From contig JAUEDM010000002.1 of NCBI GenBank assembly GCA_033439685.1, positions 2,418,001 to 2,482,000 of the forward strand: a stretch of DNA of 64,000 nucleotides, written 5' to 3'. This DNA comes from Apodospora peruviana (Eukaryota; Ascomycota; Sordariomycetes; Sordariales; Lasiosphaeriaceae). Shown here one piece after another: positions 42,550 through 51,715 of this stretch; within the stretch, counting starts at the first letter, position 1; each line of letters starts with the position of its first letter. The notes beneath the pieces were generated by a model. The model had not been told where the DNA came from and did no database searches. It saw only the letters and a list, made by a program, of their open reading frames with translations. The position numbers and the translations under genes were made by a program.

Positions 42550-45500
42550 CTATTGCAGAGCAGACTCCCCAGAAGTCGAGGTCGCCGAGTATGGCGGCGG
42601 CGGTGAAAATGTCGCCTGTGAAGCAAGAGGGGCGATATCCTGCTGTTGTTGTTGCTGTTGCCGTGTTGGTGAAGATGACGGTGGCCTAGCAGCAGTAGAA
42701 GACGGAGTTGAAGCCGCCGCCATCCAACCAGCCGCCTTGGCCATCATCTTGCCAAAATACTGCTGAATAAACGATTCCCTATTATTATCAATCTCTTGCG
42801 TCAGTAAGTTACCCCCAAAACAGATTGGACAAAAAAAAGTAACATACGTATAATAACTATGCTCCGAGTTGTGCGGCCCAACCAGATTATGCGCCAGCTC
42901 GTGCGCAATCACCACCCACCACCACGTCGCCGCCTCAACCTTTCCTTGAGAAGAGGAAGAAGACGACTTTAGCTTATCTACGTGCAACTGATTAAAATAA
43001 CGCAGATTGCAGAAGATGCTCCCGTTGCTATTGAACGCGATCGTACCGCCCTGCTCGTCATAAAAGATGTGCAGCGACCGCGTTGACAAGCCATAAATCT
43101 CACCAACATCCCGTAGAAGCGTCTCAAACAGCCCAATCGCGACGTTGTTCTTGGCCAGAAACGTGCCGACGTCAACCTTCATGTCCCGGGTCACGAACAC
43201 GCGCATGCCGCCGGGGGCTTCGGCCGCAAAGTTGATGTTGTGAGCTGGCGTTGCGTCACAGTATGTCGCCTGCTCCTTGACCTCGTTCTGCCGTGGCGGC
43301 GCAAATAGTCCCGAGGAGTCGTGGGCGCGCGTCGACCGGATTGCGTTGAGAAGATTCTGCTGGACCACTGCCGGTGAGGTGACGCGCCCATCGTCGGAGC
43401 CGCCCCGCGACTTCCCGTCTTTACTACTACCTGCTGATACAGGCCTTGTAGACGGCTCCGCTGGTGGTGGCGGGGGCAGGAAATTGTCCAGCTGACTTCT
43501 AGAATCCTCGTTGTCATCCGAGTCAAAGCCTAGACGCCGAGTCAAGTTGGAGAATAGGCTCCGCCCTTTATTCTTGTGGCGCGATGGCTGCTCAGCAGCC
43601 GTCTCCTCCTCAGGCGAATCGTGAAAGCTCCCGGGCATGCGGGTCTTCTGCTCTGGAGTCTTGGCCGCTGCCGCCGCCTCACGTGCAGCGGCTTCTGTCG
43701 CACGGGTTTGGCGCGTCCATTCCTGCTCGCGCTTCCTGATGTTCTGCTGCTCAGCCTCCAGTGCTTTGCGCCTCTCCTCCTCCGCAATCCTAGCCTCTGC
43801 CGCCTTGGCACGGAGGATACGGTCGACGTTGTACCCGCGCCCCCGCAGATCCAGGAGGTCAAGCTTCAGGAAAGGCTCAAAAAAGAAGTAGGCCTGCTGG
43901 CTAGGCCGCGTGAGCAGCAGCTGGCAGATGGCCTGTCCGACTTGATACATGTCCGGCCGGCCTTCTGATGCAACATACAAGACCCAACCACCGCGAGCCT
44001 GGGCACTAGCCGCCGACCGCTTTTCAGTGTGGGTCTGGCCATGTCCTCGGAGGGATCGCCGGAGGGCGACCGACCGTACGGCTTCGACCTGCAGGTTCTT
44101 CTCCAGCCACTTTGCATCATGCTTGACCGAGTCCCGCTTGATTCTAGAGTATTCATGCAAGAAGATCTTTGATCGCTCCAGTACATGCTTGCGGAGCCAC
44201 TCTGCACCATCCTGCTTGTCCACGTGAGCGCCAATCCTAAGATCTTCCTGCACTTTACTTCCCAGCATTTCGGATCCGAGGGCCAAATAAAATGCCTCGA
44301 GAGAATCATCCTCCGGTGCGCACAGCAGCGACTGCTTGAATAACCGATAGCTGATGTAATCATCAAGGATTGCAATGTCTCCTGGAGCGGCAAGCTGGTA
44401 ATGCTTGATTGGAGCCGCCTCCTCTTCATTCGGGTCAGCCTCGGTAGTCTTCGCCGTGGAGATCTCACGGGAACCAAGCAGCCATGTCGAGGACTTCATC
44501 TTCCTGAAGAGCTCCCTATCTCGCTTCAGGGTAGGCAAGTCCTCAGACAGCGACCTGAGAAGGTCGAGGTACTTCTCTGGGCTCTGCAAGACGCTCAGAA
44601 GTCGTGCCGGCTCTCCACAGGCTAGCTGAGCAATCTCTGTTTTTGTCGGCTCACTCCTGGCGCCGCATTTGAAGAGGAAAGTGTTGGCGTCAGGACCAAA
44701 GTCGACGAAATCAAAGATGTTGTCGTATGTTGAAGAGCTCCCGAGGTAGCAGTTGCGCGGCTGGACGTAAGCCCAGCCAGCGTCACCCGACTTCTCCCCC
44801 AACCCCGACGAACGACCTGTCTTCTTCATAATAGGCACAATTGGTGCTTCCCTCAGTCTGACCAGATTGTTCTGTCCGAGATCACTCAGACGGCTGGTGA
44901 AATACTCAAAGAGCGTTATCGCCTTCTGGCGATTCTCTGGCGGGCTACTGATGAGCCTCTGAACGCATTCTGTGATTGGCGGCTCCTTGGCGACCCAAAA
45001 CTTGGCTGCATGCACGTGCAGCTCCTTTTTAAGTATGCTGTATCCAAGCACCGCTGCTTTCTCGTTTGTAAAGCAAGCAGATGGAGCCACCAGCTTCTTG
45101 TCATCACCTTCAAGTGGAAGGAAGGCCTTCTTGGTGGTGGATATGCCATCAAACGCGGCATAGTTGTTTATGTGGTGGTTGGCAATATAATAAGCCATAG
45201 CATTCCTGCGGAGGATAACATCCGACTGAGCCATCATCTCAACAAGTTCAGGGACAGATGGGTGTGGCCGCAAGCCGAGCGAGAAGAGAAACCGAGCTTC
45301 CACACTTGAAGGTCTGAAGCTCCCTGGCGGGCCTGGCCAGTGGAGGATGGGTAGTTTCAAATTTCGAAGGCTGTCTTTGGGCTCAAAGAGCTCTGACACC
45401 TTATATAGTTGCGCCGAACCTTTGGTTGGCTCCATGCCCGGTGGTCCCGCCTCCGCAGGGCAGAGCTTTGACTCCTTGAGCTTCTTCATATCTGCGGCAG

Positions 45501-48042
45501 GGATATCGTCCTTCACCGACGCCAGATACTTGATCAGCTCCATGTGGCTCCATTTCTTGTGCCCATTATCTATTTCTGAGGTTGAAGGGCTCAGGAGTCT
45601 CGTAAAGATCGTCTCCAAGTCGACAGTCTTCCTGACTCCCAGAGCGACCAGGAACTTCTCCTTTATATTGTTGCAACCCTCAAGTGTGGGAAGGTCATCG
45701 AACAGCTTAACAGATGGGAAGAAGGACTCGTTCGGCTTCCGCATGCCCAGCTTCGTGGGGATGACGGTATTATTCTGTAACGCCGATATTACCGATGCCC
45801 TGGATGAGGTGCCCAGGTTATCCCAGTTCTTGGATAGAACCGAAAGGACCTGAACCGAGAATTTAGACGATTTGGTCATATTATACTGATCATCCTTATT
45901 CGGCCCAGACTCTATCACGAATCTGAGCCAAGGCACAAGGTCGAGGGACCCCCATCCCAGGGCCTGCAGATGAGATTCTGGAATATCTGTCGTTAGGGAA
46001 ATTGGTACAGTCGTGGGTGGGATGGGGAGCGAAGAGGGGATCCTGCTGGTCTGGAAGGTCGTAATGGACCCCAAGGCGATGATATCGCCGGACTCGCCGC
46101 CTTGGCTGATTGTCGCCACAGCAACATCTAAGAGGCGAGTCTTGCTAGGATGGTCGAGTTCTCCTGTAAAGGCACCCTTGGCCGCCCATAGAATGAAGTG
46201 ATGCAACTGGTCTCTGTCTAAAGCCTTGGCTCCAAGCTCCTTGCAGATGTCGTCGACCGTGATATTCTCGATTAACCCAAAATCCGAGAGCTTCTTGACA
46301 AAAGGGACATTCTCCATGTCTTTGATAATCACCGGCATGCCACTAACAAATTTCTCGATATCTGGTGAAGATCTGCGAACTTTGGTGGTTGGTAGGACAC
46401 CTCTCGAAGAGTACACCTCAATGAATGGACGCTTGTAAGCCGTCCAGAACGCCTCCTCGATGATCTGCGCCACTTGACCACTCGGGGTCGAATCCTCGAA
46501 CGTGTATGTTTTGAGGATGTGAGTAGCCTCTGGAATGCATTTCATGACGTCCGCAGAAGAGATGGCCGACCCCGGCTTGGTAGCCTCAGCCATGCGCTTG
46601 AGCTTGTCGCTCAACTCCGTCATCTCGTTAGCGTACGCAAGCCGAGACATGATGCCCGCAACACGCAGCATCTCGACGTTCCAAGTGCGCACCCAGCGGG
46701 CATTGAGGTCGATGGCCTCACGCTCGACAGTCGGAATGACCGAGGGCGCGGAGATGTGCATGCCAGCACCGGTGGTTTGCGTTGTTGGAAACCCGATGAA
46801 GATCCTCCCACCAGGCTTTTTGCTGGGCAATACTGAGGAGAACACGTCGGCGGCCTTTGCGGCTTTGCTTGAGGAAGAAGACTGCTCTGAGGCAATTGTT
46901 TCATCGTAAGAAGAGGTCAAGATCGCGATCTTGGTCGTCTTCGGAGGTGGCTTTTTCGTAGCTCTTTCCAGCTCGGTCGCGAATGCGGCGGTTACATTGG
47001 TGTTTATATGCGCTGATGTGACGCGAAGGAAGATACTGGATGTGGATGTCGCAGTGAGATCTTCAACGATGGCGTCCTGCACAGCCTTCTCCTCTTTCGC
47101 AGCCTTGCCGCGGAGTCCTCCGTGGGACGAGCCGGTAGTAAGCCTGGAGAAAAAGTTCCGCAGCGAAGGCATCTCAGCCGTGCTGGAATTATAGTACGAT
47201 TCGTTGCCCCTATTGGCAGATGATACGACCTGAGGTTTCCAGCCGAGGACGCTCATAAAGGTGGCGTCAATCTGCGCACTCGTCCGTTCGGCCGAGGCGA
47301 GGTTCATAAGGCCGTCCTTGGTTCTCGTCTCCAGGTCTCGTGGAATAGTGATTTCGATGCTTGGCGAAGACTTCTTTTGCAAAGACAAGATCTTGTAGTC
47401 GTCGATCCAGAATTCAATGTTCTGGAGGGCGACAAATGTCAAACTGGTCGCGAGGAACTGGCCGATGGAGAGGAGATTGGGGACTGGTGTAGTTGTGTTC
47501 CTGTAGTCCAGGACAAACGCCGTATCGGTGCTCCCTTGCTCTGCCGGGACCTGTAGTTTTCTCGTAAACAGGGCATTTCCCTTCCAGTAAAATGCCATGG
47601 CTTCGTTGCCCGAGCTTACGAAGGGCTCCTCGCAGTCGGCAAAGACACTGTAGAACCCAACACCAAAGGCTCCAATCTTTGTTTCGTCTGGGTTTCCCTC
47701 AGCTATTCTCTTCAGTCTGCCCCAGTCTGTCTTCGTAAATGGCTGGCCGTTGTTGCTCACGACGAGGCGCCGGAGGGCGTGATTGGTTAAGACATGCTTA
47801 AGCATTTCGGATCGGCTCGTCGTCGTCGGGAGCGGTACTTGGGTCGAGGGCAGAGTCTCCCATTTGATCTTCACCGTCGTGGCTTGGGCATCGGCTGCGT
47901 TCTGAATGAGTTCACGTAGTGTTGTCCACTCTCCCGAGTACCGTGCCAGTACTTTGTCAATAAGTGCTCGGGTATCGACCGTGACAGCTTCCTCGTCCTC
48001 TCCGTCCTTCAGCGCAGCCGCGCGCAGGCGTGCGTAGTCCAT
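42550..48042 (-). CDS. Giant GHKL-ATPase (sacsin/HSP90-like), DUF3684, C-terminal HExxH motif
   Basis: Exons 42848-48042 and 42550-42778 give 1807 residues. The 69-base intron (GTATGT donor, ACTGAC branch site, ATAATAG acceptor) is in frame without stops; removing it joins HSYYT to ESFIQQYFGKMM. Residues about 20-230 form a Bergerat ATP-binding fold: N-box ELIQNAADA (44-52), VVSNNGQPF, and G1 box GAFGVGFYSVF (125-135), as in HSP90, sacsin and related proteins. A long DUF3684-type body follows. A charged coiled-coil stretch lies around 1435-1500 (AAEARIAEEERRKALEAEQ) and then a disordered Ser/Pro region. Near the end is WWVVIAHELAHNLVGPH, with HExxH at 1714-1718 and further His at 1724 and 1728, suggesting a zinc site. 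The cellular role is unknown. Confidence 0.87.
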   Translation of the reverse strand: MDYARLRAAALKDGEDEEAVTVDTRALIDKVLARYSGEWTTLRELIQNAADAQATTVKIKWETLPSTQVPLPTTTSRSEMLKHVLTNHALRRLVVSNNGQPFTKTDWGRLKRIAEGNPDETKIGAFGVGFYSVFADCEEPFVSSGNEAMAFYWKGNALFTRKLQVPAEQGSTDTAFVLDYRNTTTPVPNLLSIGQFLATSLTFVALQNIEFWIDDYKILSLQKKSSPSIEITIPRDLETRTKDGLMNLASAERTSAQIDATFMSVLGWKPQVVSSANRGNESYYNSSTAEMPSLRNFFSRLTTGSSHGGLRGKAAKEEKAVQDAIVEDLTATSTSSIFLRVTSAHINTNVTAAFATELERATKKPPPKTTKIAILTSSYDETIASEQSSSSSKAAKAADVFSSVLPSKKPGGRIFIGFPTTQTTGAGMHISAPSVIPTVEREAIDLNARWVRTWNVEMLRVAGIMSRLAYANEMTELSDKLKRMAEATKPGSAISSADVMKCIPEATHILKTYTFEDSTPSGQVAQIIEEAFWTAYKRPFIEVYSSRGVLPTTKVRRSSPDIEKFVSGMPVIIKDMENVPFVKKLSDFGLIENITVDDICKELGAKALDRDQLHHFILWAAKGAFTGELDHPSKTRLLDVAVATISQGGESGDIIALGSITTFQTSRIPSSLPIPPTTVPISLTTDIPESHLQALGWGSLDLVPWLRFVIESGPNKDDQYNMTKSSKFSVQVLSVLSKNWDNLGTSSRASVISALQNNTVIPTKLGMRKPNESFFPSVKLFDDLPTLEGCNNIKEKFLVALGVRKTVDLETIFTRLLSPSTSEIDNGHKKWSHMELIKYLASVKDDIPAADMKKLKESKLCPAEAGPPGMEPTKGSAQLYKVSELFEPKDSLRNLKLPILHWPGPPGSFRPSSVEARFLFSLGLRPHPSVPELVEMMAQSDVILRRNAMAYYIANHHINNYAAFDGISTTKKAFLPLEGDDKKLVAPSACFTNEKAAVLGYSILKKELHVHAAKFWVAKEPPITECVQRLISSPPENRQKAITLFEYFTSRLSDLGQNNLVRLREAPIVPIMKKTGRSSGLGEKSGDAGWAYVQPRNCYLGSSSTYDNIFDFVDFGPDANTFLFKCGARSEPTKTEIAQLACGEPARLLSVLQSPEKYLDLLRSLSEDLPTLKRDRELFRKMKSSTWLLGSREISTAKTTEADPNEEEAAPIKHYQLAAPGDIAILDDYISYRLFKQSLLCAPEDDSLEAFYLALGSEMLGSKVQEDLRIGAHVDKQDGAEWLRKHVLERSKIFLHEYSRIKRDSVKHDAKWLEKNLQVEAVRSVALRRSLRGHGQTHTEKRSAASAQARGGWVLYVASEGRPDMYQVGQAICQLLLTRPSQQAYFFFEPFLKLDLLDLRGRGYNVDRILRAKAAEARIAEEERRKALEAEQQNIRKREQEWTRQTRATEAAAREAAAAAKTPEQKTRMPGSFHDSPEEETAAEQPSRHKNKGRSLFSNLTRRLGFDSDDNEDSRSQLDNFLPPPPPAEPSTRPVSAGSSKDGKSRGGSDDGRVTSPAVVQQNLLNAIRSTRAHDSSGLFAPPRQNEVKEQATYCDATPAHNINFAAEAPGGMRVFVTRDMKVDVGTFLAKNNVAIGLFETLLRDVGEIYGLSTRSLHIFYDEQGGTIAFNSNGSIFCNLRYFNQLHVDKLKSSSSSSQGKVEAATWWWVVIAHELAHNLVGPHNSEHSYYTYVTFFCPICFGGNLLTQEIDNNRESFIQQYFGKMMAKAAGWMAAASTPSSTAARPPSSSPTRQQQQQQQDIAPLASQATFSPPPPYSATSTSGESALQ

Positions 48043-48848
48043 ATTGGGGGTACTTCTCGCCGGGCGGAATTGTGCCTATGTTGCCTCGTTCGAAGGTACC
48101 CGGTGGTGATCACGTATCACGGAGACTTGTGCGTAAACGTAAATGCCGAACGCCTCGCTCGTTGCTGGCAACTTCACTGACACTATAGAATTGCAGAGTA
48201 GTGGATGCCCGAAACTGTTGAAAGGGAAACAAAATGTATTATTTGTCGAAGGAAGGGAAAGGAGATCTGACCCGCTGCCAGACCCATGCTATAAGAGAAA
48301 GAACGTTCCAGCGAAAGTTGGGAGGCCAAAGTAATGATATGCAGATGAATGACTGTTGTTCGGAAGTGGAAGCGTCAAGAGGCGGCCATTAAGGCTGCAG
48401 GTGCAGGTGCAGTGCTGCACCCGTGGACGTCTGACGTTGATGACACTGATTCGCGCCACAGAGTCAACTGCACGATAAGGCAGTTTCAGTGCACCGCCCG
48501 GAGGCCAGGGTCCGCCATGATCAGCTTCCGGGGTCTGGGGTCCCTAAACTCCGACCGGGAACCTCCAAGGCGCGCCCAATGATTGGTAGGCGGCAGCTAC
48601 GTTACGCCAGCCCTTGCCACTTGAAATTCGATGGGAATCTTCTTTTTGCTGCCCATGTGACGCCTCGTTCGTATCATAGAAAACCTCTAGGTTGTTCATT
48701 TACTCTCATGTCACAAGATTCGAGATGGGGTTTTTGGCACCAAGTTGCGCACTTGATAACACAATGTAATAGGTGACCCGCGAAATACACACGCTCTGAC
48801 ACGCCGAAGCCCGCGAGCCGAAGCTTAATATCATCTGGCTTTATCTAG
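48043..48848. other. Intergenic, no gene seen
   Basis: 0.8 kb upstream of the DUF3684 gene and downstream of the MMTAG2-like gene, both on the minus strand. It has a GCAGGTGCAGGTGCAG short repeat near 48398. Small plus-strand frames have no protein features. Confidence 0.5.
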
Positions 48849-49676
48849 CTACGTGTCGTGCTTCCCCTCCGGGTCCTTATTCCTACCCTGATGACGCGGT
48901 CTGCTCCAACTCCGCCGTCGCCGTTCCGTTCTTAGCTTCTCATCCCGACTCCTGCTCCGTCTCCTGTGACGTCGCCGATCGTAGTCTCGGTGGTGAACAC
49001 GATCATCTTCCTGCCGCCTCTCATCCCGGCGGATGGTGCGCTCAGGACTGCGGCTCCGGCTCCGGCTCCTGCGCTTGACCCGACGGTAGTCCCGGTCCTT
49101 ATCATCCACCGACCTATCCCGCCTGCGCTCTCTGACGCGACTCCGACTCCAACTCCGACTCCGACTGCGGTCACGGTCACGATCACGACTTCTGTGTCTC
49201 CGCCTGTGCCGTCGGTCTGAATCTCGGTGTCTGTGCCTGACCTTCTCATCCCTTGACTCTTTGGCTGGTCGAACCTCCTTGGGCACTGCGCCCGCATCTT
49301 CTTGCGCGTCGGCGGGCTCACGATTCGGCATCTTGGATCCGTCGACCTCCACTGCGTTGGCGCCCGTGACATTCCGGGGTGTAATGGGCAGGCCTAAAGC
49401 GCGATTGATGGCATCCTCTTCTGCCTCTTTGATCTTCCGGATCTCCTCTCGCCGGTGGCGTGCCTCCTTTTCCTCCTCCGTCTCTTCAGCGTCGGCGGCC
49501 GTCGGTTCCGATTTAGCGTACCAGTTTAGATCGCGTCCCTTTGCCCAGCGCCCGACTGGCGCTTTCAAGCTGTGGCCTAGATAGTTCTCGCGATGGGCCG
49601 AAGTCGCGACATCGTCCCAGCTGAAGTTGACGCCGCCGCGAGAGCCCGTCTTGCGGACTGTCGAGAGGAGATCCAT
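48849..49676 (-). CDS. MMTAG2-domain, SR-rich nuclear protein
   Basis: One exon; the ATG at 49676 gives 275 residues and begins exactly at the conserved domain. The open frame extends further upstream to 49922, but that part lacks conservation and runs into the promoter. The N-terminal block MDLLSTVRKTGSRGGVNFSW, HRENYLGHSLKAPVGRW and KGRDLNWYAK matches the family of human multiple-myeloma tumour-associated protein 2 ('kinase phosphorylation protein' domain). A Glu-rich helix follows (EETEEEKEARHRREEIRKIKEAEEDA), and the C-terminal half is RS/RD-dipeptide-rich like splicing factors. It is likely nuclear and linked to RNA processing; no reaction is known. It lies head-to-head with MED6, with 522 bases between the start codons. 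Confidence 0.88.
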   Translation of the reverse strand: MDLLSTVRKTGSRGGVNFSWDDVATSAHRENYLGHSLKAPVGRWAKGRDLNWYAKSEPTAADAEETEEEKEARHRREEIRKIKEAEEDAINRALGLPITPRNVTGANAVEVDGSKMPNREPADAQEDAGAVPKEVRPAKESRDEKVRHRHRDSDRRHRRRHRSRDRDRDRSRSRSWSRSRVRERRRDRSVDDKDRDYRRVKRRSRSRSRSPERTIRRDERRQEDDRVHHRDYDRRRHRRRSRSRDEKLRTERRRRSWSRPRHQGRNKDPEGKHDT

Positions 49677-50198
49677 GGGGAGGCCGGCGATTGATCCCTT
49701 GTAGTCAGCAGTAATCAAGTTGGTGTGTCGAAATCTACTGGTTGCTTTGAAATGTGCCTCATTGTTTGGTGAATGGCAGATGCAAAGTCTTGTGGGCCTG
49801 AAAAAGGTGGCTGAGGTTTTCGAAGTTCGGTGACCGCGCCTTGTTGAGTTTGAGTGGGGCTTATCAGATGCCTCCAGGCATGGAAGGCGGCACCGCGGAC
49901 GGGAGCCATGCACGTGTGCCACTCATTCAACCCCACCGAACCGGCGAACCTTACGGAGTACCCCTGCTGCATTCACCCGAGTTAGCGTCTTCAGAAATTC
50001 GTAATGGTGGGGTCTCCACGTGCGTCTTCTTCTTTCATGATTTGGCGTTCCTAGCTTCGATTCATCGCATCCCATCCCATCAATTTACCTACCTCCACAG
50101 TAGACTTCAGCTTCACACAATCAACCCTCCGACATCCGAGTCCAGTCTCACAGCCTCCAAGCTCAATCACGACGACTCCCACGCCCTCGGAATAAAAC
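49677..50198. promoter_or_regulatory. Shared divergent promoter of the MMTAG2-like gene and MED6
   Basis: 522 bases between two start codons on opposite strands, so both genes must start transcription here. No TATA box is obvious. The part near MED6 (50060-50190) is CA/TC-rich like a leader. No RNA gene was recognised. Confidence 0.6.
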
Positions 50199-51178
50199 AT
50201 GGCGACCAACACATCCTCAAACGACGGCCCTCCGCTCGACGAGATCCAATGGAGAAAACCGCCCGAGTTCGAAGGCGGCATCCACTCCAACACCATCCTC
50301 TTCTACTTCGCCGAGTCGCCTTTCTTTGATCACACCTCCAACAACGCCGTCGTCTTCAAGCAAGGCTTTAACAACGTCAACATGGCGCGCTTCCTCAGCA
50401 CCAGGGAGCTCTTCGAGGAGCGCCTGCGGGGCATGTCCGGATTGGAGTTCGTCGTGGCCCAGGAACCCGCCGAGACGGGGCCCGGCGCCGGCACAGGCGT
50501 GTGGGTCATAAACAAGCAGACGCGGTGGAAACGGCAGGGCGAGGAGGACCAGATCACCCTCCACGCGACCTACTTTGTTGTGGGCGAGAACATCTACATG
50601 GCCCCGACGTTGGCCGACATTATCAGCGCGAGGATTGCACGTGCCTAATTGTTCTCCTATTGTTCAGAGAAACTGAAGCTAGTGCTAACTCTTTACAGGC
50701 AACAATATCCTCCTGCGCAGCATCCATCCTGCCTATTGCGGACGGCGTACAGACATGGTCGCCTTCCCAAGGCAGGGTCTACCAGACATCAGCTACAACT
50801 ACAACGAACCCAACGAGCAGCACAAAACAGTCGGCAGGAGCTTCTACTGAGTCCAAGATCCTCGAGTCGCTTTTTATTCATGAGCAGTTCGGCAACGAGT
50901 TCATGGACGAAAATCCTATCACTGGCAAGCCGGGCGAGTTCCACCTCTCGTCGACCGGTCGCAAGGATATAAATAAGCCGCCCAACTTGCCGCTTGTGAA
51001 AGGTGCAGTCGTCGTCAAAGACACGCCTGCTGCCCCCGGGCTGCCGGTTTTGAATACAAAGGTCGGCGATGCGGCGACGGCCAACAAACAGAACGGGAAG
51101 GAAACCAAGAGTCCCAGGACCCCGGGCTTGACGAAACCGAAGCGGAGGAAGAGTAAGATGGCTGTTACGCCCTCTTAG
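50199..51178 (+). CDS. med6: Mediator complex subunit 6
   Basis: Exons 50199-50636 and 50699-51178 give 305 residues. Conserved blocks are EIQWRKPPEF, GIHSNTILFYFAESPFFDHTS, MSGLEFVVAQEPAETGPG, TGVWVINKQTRWKR, DQITLHATYFVVGENIYMAPTLADIISARI and, after the intron, SILPIADGVQTWSPSQGRVY. Exon 1 must end in phase 0 to reach the second block. The only way to do so without losing residues is a GC donor (ATT|GCACGT) with acceptor TTTACAG; the nearby GT is in the wrong phase for that acceptor. An alternative uses that GT with the acceptor at 50719 and loses a few residues. MED6 is a head-module subunit bridging to RNA polymerase II. The tail is Lys-rich (KPKRRKSKM). Confidence 0.92.
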
Positions 51179-51715
51179 TTGCTGGTTAACACTTGATTTT
51201 TGGTGAACTGGGTCAGCAAGATATTTATGGTATGCTTGGGTTGCGTTTTTTGGTGTCTTGGTTATTCCATAAGGGGTGTTGCGTCAATTTTTTCTCGATT
51301 TGGTTCTTTGGCGTTCGGTTTGGCTTTGGTGGTAGGGGTTAGCGTTCACCATGATACCCAGGACTTGCCAAGATAAAAGATGGTGAGGTGGGCAGTAAAA
51401 TCGCATGGAGACTCCTACGTCTCTCATTTACGCCCCACATGCATGCATACAGGATATATCGTCGAGGCCTGCTTCATCACGAGTGCCTCTTGCATGGTAC
51501 GGCATTTCATGTTTAGCTATTGTCCCGATCGGACTGCCCCCGACAGTAAACACCACTATGCTCAAAAAGCCGCTTGAAAGCACGGCACAGCAATGCCTCC
51601 GTTGTCCTGTCACAAAATTGGTATTTGCCATCTCTTCGATTAGAGCATGTTGAAAGCTATCATAAGTACCGAATCATATCTTTCGTCCCAGTCACCTTCA
51701 TGCAAAATAAGACGC
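51179..51715. other. Convergent 3' region, no gene seen
   Basis: About 540 bases between the convergent MED6 and asparaginase genes. It contains T-rich stretches suited to 3' ends. No coding or RNA signal is apparent. Confidence 0.45.

Noticed and set aside
49677..49922. N-terminal extension of the MMTAG2-like protein
   Set aside because: The family starts at MDLLSTVR; the extension is unconserved-looking and lies in the shared promoter with MED6.
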